64,000 bases of DNA from CAZSPL01 sp964608735 (GTDB taxonomy: Bacteria > JAJVIF01 > JAPKYR01 > CAZSPL01): positions 1-64,000 of the forward strand of contig CAZSPL010000001.1 of NCBI GenBank assembly GCA_964608735.1, given 5' to 3'. This document shows, piece by piece, positions 60,301-64,000 of this stretch. Positions within the stretch are counted from its first letter, which is position 1. Each line of letters opens with the position of its first letter. The translations under genes were made by a program, and so were the position numbers. The notes below the pieces were generated by a model. That model worked only from the letters and a program-made list of their open reading frames with translations. It had not been told where the DNA came from and ran no database searches.

Positions 60301-61644
60301 ATGCCAATACCGCCCGTAATCGCCATCATCGGACGTCCCAACGTGGGAAAATCGACCCTATTCAACCGGCTGATAGGACACCGAAGGGCTATCGTCGACA
60401 AGGAGTCGGGGATCACACGCGACAGGCTGGAAGAAGATTTCGATTGGGACGGCAGGATGTACCGGCTTATCGATCTCGCGGGATGGGACAAGCCGGGGGA
60501 CAGCGATATCAAGGCCGAAGCCATGGTGCAGATCGAGATAGCGCTGGAAAAAGCGGATGTGATATTGATGATGGTCGATTCAGGCGACGGGCTGACATCA
60601 GCCGATACCGAGATCGGCCGCATGGCGCACAGGAGCGGCAAACCTGTCATCCTTGCCGCGAATAAGTCCGACCACAAGGGATCGCCCGAAACCATCAACG
60701 AATTTTACACGCTCGGACTCGGCGAGCCCATTCCGATAAGCGCGCAGCATTCATACAACATCGACGAGCTATTAGACATCCTTGCAAAGACATGCAAGGG
60801 CGCGAAGATCGATCTCGACAAACCGGCGGATGATGATGTGATCGATATTGCCATCATCGGGAAGCAGAACGTCGGGAAATCGACGATGCTGAATTCCATG
60901 CTCGGCGAGTACCGCGCGATAGTGAGCGATATCCCGGGAACGACGCGCGACTCTGTGGATGCGCGGCTCAAGGTAAACGACCGGGAATTCCGTATCGTCG
61001 ATACCGCCGGGATGAAGCGCGTGGCGAAAAAGATATCCGATGTCGATTTCTACTCGGTACGCCGCGCGCAGGACAGCCTCGACCGTGCGGACGTCGCGCT
61101 GCTGATGCTCGACGTACAGGATGGCGTCACCGCGACCGATGCGGCGATAGCAGGGCGTATCCAGCAATCGCGCAAGGCATATGTCGTCCTCGCCAACAAA
61201 TGGGACCTGACATCCGACGATACGCGGAAGCATCGCGAGGAATTCGCGAAGCACATCGAGAAGAAACTGCATTTTCTGCAGGACGCACCGGTCGTTTTTA
61301 CGAGCGGATTGGATGACAAGGGCATCGACGAGATATTCGAATGGGCCGCGATAGCTCATGATAACTGGGGCAAGCGGCTTTCCACGGGGCAGTTGAATGC
61401 GTCGCTGGAGAAATATATCCAGCACAGGCCGCCGCCGGCGTACCGAGGCAAGAGGCTCAATTTTTTCTATGCCACGCAGCCGAAGATTAAACCTCCCACG
61501 ATAGTGGCATTCGTGAATTCACCGTCATCCGTGAGGCAGAGCTATATAAGGTACCTGCAGAAGCAGTTGCGGGCCGAACATGATTTCCGCGGCACACCCG
61601 TAGAGATGTTCTTCAAGCGAAGAACGAAAAAAAGCAGAACGTAG
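60301..61644 (+). CDS. der: Ribosome-associated GTPase Der (EngA)
   Basis: A double GTPase needed for 50S ribosome assembly. The 447 residues carry two G domains: the first with GRPNVGKSTLFNRLIGHRRA, DLAGWDKPG (DxxG-like switch II) and ANKSDHKG (NKxD); the second with GKQNVGKSTMLNSMLGEYRA, DTAGMKR and ANKWDLTSDDT. A KH-like domain ends the protein (PPTIVAFVNSPSSVRQSYIR). In the first domain the common DTAG is DLAG. The ATG at 60301 is one base after the ispH stop. Confidence 0.97.
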   Translation: MPIPPVIAIIGRPNVGKSTLFNRLIGHRRAIVDKESGITRDRLEEDFDWDGRMYRLIDLAGWDKPGDSDIKAEAMVQIEIALEKADVILMMVDSGDGLTSADTEIGRMAHRSGKPVILAANKSDHKGSPETINEFYTLGLGEPIPISAQHSYNIDELLDILAKTCKGAKIDLDKPADDDVIDIAIIGKQNVGKSTMLNSMLGEYRAIVSDIPGTTRDSVDARLKVNDREFRIVDTAGMKRVAKKISDVDFYSVRRAQDSLDRADVALLMLDVQDGVTATDAAIAGRIQQSRKAYVVLANKWDLTSDDTRKHREEFAKHIEKKLHFLQDAPVVFTSGLDDKGIDEIFEWAAIAHDNWGKRLSTGQLNASLEKYIQHRPPPAYRGKRLNFFYATQPKIKPPTIVAFVNSPSSVRQSYIRYLQKQLRAEHDFRGTPVEMFFKRRTKKSRT

Positions 61645-61742
61645 TGTCCTATCCCCCCATCCACATCAATAAAAAAAACCCGAGCCCCGACCGTCAGGGA
61701 GGGGACACCGATCGAAACCTAATACTCCCCAGGAGTCCCCTC

Positions 61743-61811
61743 CCACCCGGACCGGTGCCACGGGTACGCGAGTCCGCGAGCTTACCCGTGTCTTCGTCCA
61801 ATTCCGGGTGG
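61743..61811. repeat. Nested inverted repeats between der and plsY
   Basis: Outer arms CCACCCGGA/TCCGGGTGG (9 bp) enclose inner arms CACGGGTA/TACCCGTG (8 bp), and inside these CGCG/CGCG flanks an AGTC loop. CTTTTT follows seven bases after the outer stem. It may be the der terminator, a structured RNA, or a REP-like element. Confidence 0.6.
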
Positions 61812-61821
61812 CATCACCTTT

Positions 61822-61851
61822 TTGCCGCAAGACATACATTTAAGCTATAAT
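61822..61851 (+). promoter_or_regulatory. Sigma-70-type promoter for plsY-gpsA
   Basis: TTGCCG and a perfect TATAAT with an 18-base spacer, about 22 bases upstream of the plsY start. Confidence 0.6.
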
Positions 61852-61873
61852 TCCACAATCAACACCAACGGCG

Positions 61874-62716
61874 ATGGAGCGTATTTTGGATCCGACCGTT
61901 AAATGCTTTCTTTTCGCGGTGGGGGCATATCTCATTGGATCAATTCCGGTAGGACTCATCATCAGCCAGATTTGGGCGGGGATCGATATTCGCGAGTACG
62001 GCTCCGGCAATATCGGGATGACCAACGTCTACCGCACACTCCGGCACAGCCATGGGCACCTGCCCTGGCTTATGACCCTCGCGCTCGATTTCGCCAAGGG
62101 ATATCTGCCGGTGCATCTTTCGATAAGGTGGCTGTCTTCGGGAGACCAGACTGTCGGGGCGATTTTCTCGATATATATCGCGCTCATTGTCCTCGCGGTG
62201 ATGCTCGGCAACATGTTCCCGATTTACATCTACTTTAAGGGAGGCAAGGGGATCGCGACAGGACTCGGAGTATTCTCGGCACTGATCGGTTTCTATATCC
62301 TGATTCCCGTGTTCGTATTCTTCATCTTCCTCGTGATTTCAAGAATGGTGAGCATCGGCTCGATGGCGGCGGCCATAGCCATGCCGGTCACGTTCTTCGT
62401 GATGGGCAAATACCAGCTCGGCATGTTCAACCCGGACAACCCGGATTTCCAGACCCTGCTCGGACCGCCGTCGCCAGTGATTTACATCGCGTTCACCATA
62501 ATTATCGCGGTGGTTATATTCCTCAAGCACAAGGCGAACATCAAGCGCATCATCGCCGGCACTGAAAAGAAGATCTGGTCTTCGAAGATGGGCGATGCGA
62601 GCACGCCGGAAGCTGAATCGGTCGAGGAAGCACCTGTCGTCGAGGCGCCCGTGGATGCCGAGCCTGCCGAGGCGGAGGAGGAAGAACCGCCGGTGGAGGC
62701 TGATGCGGATGACTGA
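61874..62716 (+). CDS. plsY: Acyl-phosphate:glycerol-3-phosphate acyltransferase PlsY
   Basis: Transfers an acyl group from acyl-phosphate to glycerol-3-phosphate, starting phospholipid synthesis. The integral membrane protein has about five helices and the three PlsY loops: YGSGNIGMTNVYRTL, FAKGYLPVHLSIR and MFPIYIYFKGGKGIATGLG. The 280 residues exceed the usual 190-215 because of a cytoplasmic acidic tail (about 235-280, EAPVDAEPAEAEEEEPPVEA). The ATG at 61874 was chosen, but TTG four codons later has GGAG at good spacing. It overlaps gpsA by eight bases. Confidence 0.93.
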   Translation: MERILDPTVKCFLFAVGAYLIGSIPVGLIISQIWAGIDIREYGSGNIGMTNVYRTLRHSHGHLPWLMTLALDFAKGYLPVHLSIRWLSSGDQTVGAIFSIYIALIVLAVMLGNMFPIYIYFKGGKGIATGLGVFSALIGFYILIPVFVFFIFLVISRMVSIGSMAAAIAMPVTFFVMGKYQLGMFNPDNPDFQTLLGPPSPVIYIAFTIIIAVVIFLKHKANIKRIIAGTEKKIWSSKMGDASTPEAESVEEAPVVEAPVDAEPAEAEEEEPPVEADADD

Positions 62717-63725
62717 TGAGTCGTTCGCAAGGCGAAGCATCGCGGTCATCGGCGCGGGCGCATGGGGCACAACGCTCGCCGACCTTATCGCGTCACAGGA
62801 TTATCTCGTACGCCTCTGGTGCTTCGAGGCGGAAGTCGCGGAACAGATAAGCGCGACGCGGGAAAACGTGACTTACCTCAAAGGAATCAATCTCAGTAAA
62901 AATATATCGCCTACGGTGGATATCGAAGAAGCGCTCAGTGGAACCGGCCTGGTGCTGTTCGTGGTGCCGACGCAGTATTTCCGCTCCATCGCGAAGAAAT
63001 GCACCCCCTTCGTTACAGACGGATGTTATGTCCTCTCGTGCAGCAAGGGATTCGAGATAGACTCGTTCAAACGTATGAGCGAAATTCTCGACGAGGAATG
63101 GCAAGGGATGAGTTTTTCATCTGGCGTATTATCGGGGCCCAACCTGTCGCGCGAAATAGCGTCGCGCAAGCCCGCGGTGACCCTCATCGCGAGCGCTAAC
63201 GATGAACTCGTAAGAACATTCCAGGAACTGCTGAGCTGCAAATATTTCAGGGCCTATGCGGGCACCGATGTCATCGGCACCGAACTCGGCGGGGCATTGA
63301 AGAATGTCATCGCGATCGCGTCCGGCGTGACATACGGTCTGGGCTTCGGCCATAACACGCTCGCGAGCCTCATCACGCGCGGGCTGAAGGAGATGATCCG
63401 CCTCGGCGAAACGCTCGGCGCGAAAGCGGAGACATTCTACGGCGCGAGCGGGCTCGGCGACCTCATATGCACGGCGTTCAGCGAGCTTTCGCGTAACCAC
63501 CAGGTAGGGCGCAGGATAGCGGCCGGTGAATCGCTGGAAGAAATTACGAGCAGCATGAAGCATGTCGCCGAGGGGGTCTTTACTACGCGTGCCGTCAAGG
63601 CGCACAATGAGAAAGCCCGCGTCGATATGCCGATAGCGGATGAAGTATACAGGGTTTTGTTCGAAGGACTCGAACCTCTCGAGGGTGTTCAGAATCTCAT
63701 GGGGAGAAGCTTGAAAGCGGAGTAA
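62709..63725 (+). CDS. gpsA: Glycerol-3-phosphate dehydrogenase (NAD(P)+)
   Basis: Makes sn-glycerol-3-phosphate from dihydroxyacetone phosphate for phospholipids, the substrate of PlsY encoded just before. The 338 residues have the nucleotide fold SIAVIGAGAWGTTLADLIAS, VLSCSKGFEIDSF, LSGPNLSREIASRKPAVTLI and the catalytic region ELGGALKNVIAIASGVTYGL (Lys), plus GLGDLICTAFSELSRN. The start at 62709 is nine bases after GGTGGAGG; ATG 62703 is too close to it. Confidence 0.95.
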   Translation: MTDESFARRSIAVIGAGAWGTTLADLIASQDYLVRLWCFEAEVAEQISATRENVTYLKGINLSKNISPTVDIEEALSGTGLVLFVVPTQYFRSIAKKCTPFVTDGCYVLSCSKGFEIDSFKRMSEILDEEWQGMSFSSGVLSGPNLSREIASRKPAVTLIASANDELVRTFQELLSCKYFRAYAGTDVIGTELGGALKNVIAIASGVTYGLGFGHNTLASLITRGLKEMIRLGETLGAKAETFYGASGLGDLICTAFSELSRNHQVGRRIAAGESLEEITSSMKHVAEGVFTTRAVKAHNEKARVDMPIADEVYRVLFEGLEPLEGVQNLMGRSLKAE

Positions 63726-63728
63726 TTG

Positions 63729-64000
63729 ATGGATAGACCGATACTTACCATCGGCCTTGTGACATACAACTCGTCGACAACCCTCCCGGTGTGCCTTCAT
63801 TCGATAGCCCGGTACTGCCCGGTCGACCAGACCGAGATAATCGCGGTCGACAACGATTCCGACGACGAGACCGGGGCCATTCTGAATGAAGTGCCGTTCG
63901 TTTCGAAAGTCATCCGCAACGAGAAGAATATCGGGTTTGCCGCCGGGGTGAACCGTCTCATCGAAGAACACAACGGGAAACACATTCTCCTGCTCAATCC
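63729..64000 (+). CDS. Family 2 glycosyltransferase (5' part, continues past window)
   Basis: The first 90 residues of a GT2 enzyme that transfers a sugar from a nucleotide donor. LTIGLVTYNSSTTLPVCLHS and EIIAVDNDSDDETGAILNEV give the GT-A fold with the DNxS/D-type nucleotide site, and NEKNIGFAAGVNRLIEEHNG, then KHILLLNP, is the rhamnosyltransferase-like region. The start is three bases after the gpsA stop. Donor and acceptor are unknown. Confidence 0.88.
   Translation, partial: MDRPILTIGLVTYNSSTTLPVCLHSIARYCPVDQTEIIAVDNDSDDETGAILNEVPFVSKVIRNEKNIGFAAGVNRLIEEHNGKHILLLN

Noticed and set aside
61741..61815. Possible tRNA or tRNA-Sec in the der-plsY spacer
   Set aside because: The stems do not fit a cloverleaf, and no T-arm GTTCGA motif or CCA end is present.

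Overview
The window comes from a flagellated bacterium with a two-membrane envelope, moderately GC-rich, that I cannot place in a phylum from sequence alone. Evidence for the outer membrane is the flagellar L-ring and P-ring genes (flgH, flgI) and several signal-peptide lipoproteins. Three runs of exactly 10 N show that it is a scaffold of four contigs, probably from a metagenome. GTG and TTG starts are frequent and many genes overlap by 4 to 8 bases. No rRNA, tRNA, CRISPR array, prophage or complete insertion sequence was seen.

Left part (1-20 kb): a minus-strand group (type II secretion F-like protein, SDR epimerase, cmk, rmlA); an AIM24-like protein and a secreted unknown; the flagellar rod/ring operon flgF-flgG-flgA-flgH-flgI; a sigma-70-like factor with a putative membrane anti-sigma partner; prfB with a complete programmed +1 frameshift site; a membrane-anchored C39-like protein; an AbiE toxin-antitoxin pair with a palindromic operator; and HAD, cation-efflux, PLP-lyase and zinc-ribbon genes.

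Middle (20-47 kb): yjbQ, sfsA, an aminotransferase and an exported MTA/SAH nucleosidase; an iron-type ABC transporter whose ATPase gene overlaps the start of an uncharacterised five-gene cassette (26.7-35.6 kb). The cassette encodes an anchored beta-propeller protein, two large paralogous polytopic membrane proteins, each followed by a small zinc-ribbon protein, and a zinc-ribbon/Sel1 protein. Four of these proteins share the same roughly 55-residue N-terminal Trp-rich module. comM, a tiny Lys-rich protein, a zinc-ribbon/TPR protein and an orphan corrinoid protein follow. Then comes a MarR-controlled operon for N-epsilon-acetyl-beta-lysine (ablA, a fused binding-protein/permease, an ATPase, ablB), which points to osmotic adaptation.

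Right part (44.6-64 kb): a minus-strand series of M48 protease, small exported protein, HDAC-family deacetylase, STAS/receiver-like protein, the glycolytic genes tpiA-pgk-gap, rapZ, a TPR protein, a methylguanine-DNA methyltransferase whose active-site Cys codon is UGA, uvrA, a TPR lipoprotein and cutA; then plus-strand envelope and central genes (murG, ispH, der, plsY, gpsA, a glycosyltransferase).

The best leads are the possible selenocysteine-containing DNA-repair methyltransferase at 52417-52905, which has a well-placed SECIS-like hairpin, and the novel membrane/zinc-ribbon cassette. A family of 90-bp elements ending in GGGGACAGGCC/GGCCTGTCCCC is scattered through the window. All three N gaps can be closed by 3-4 base end overlaps; in two of them this restores a continuous gene.
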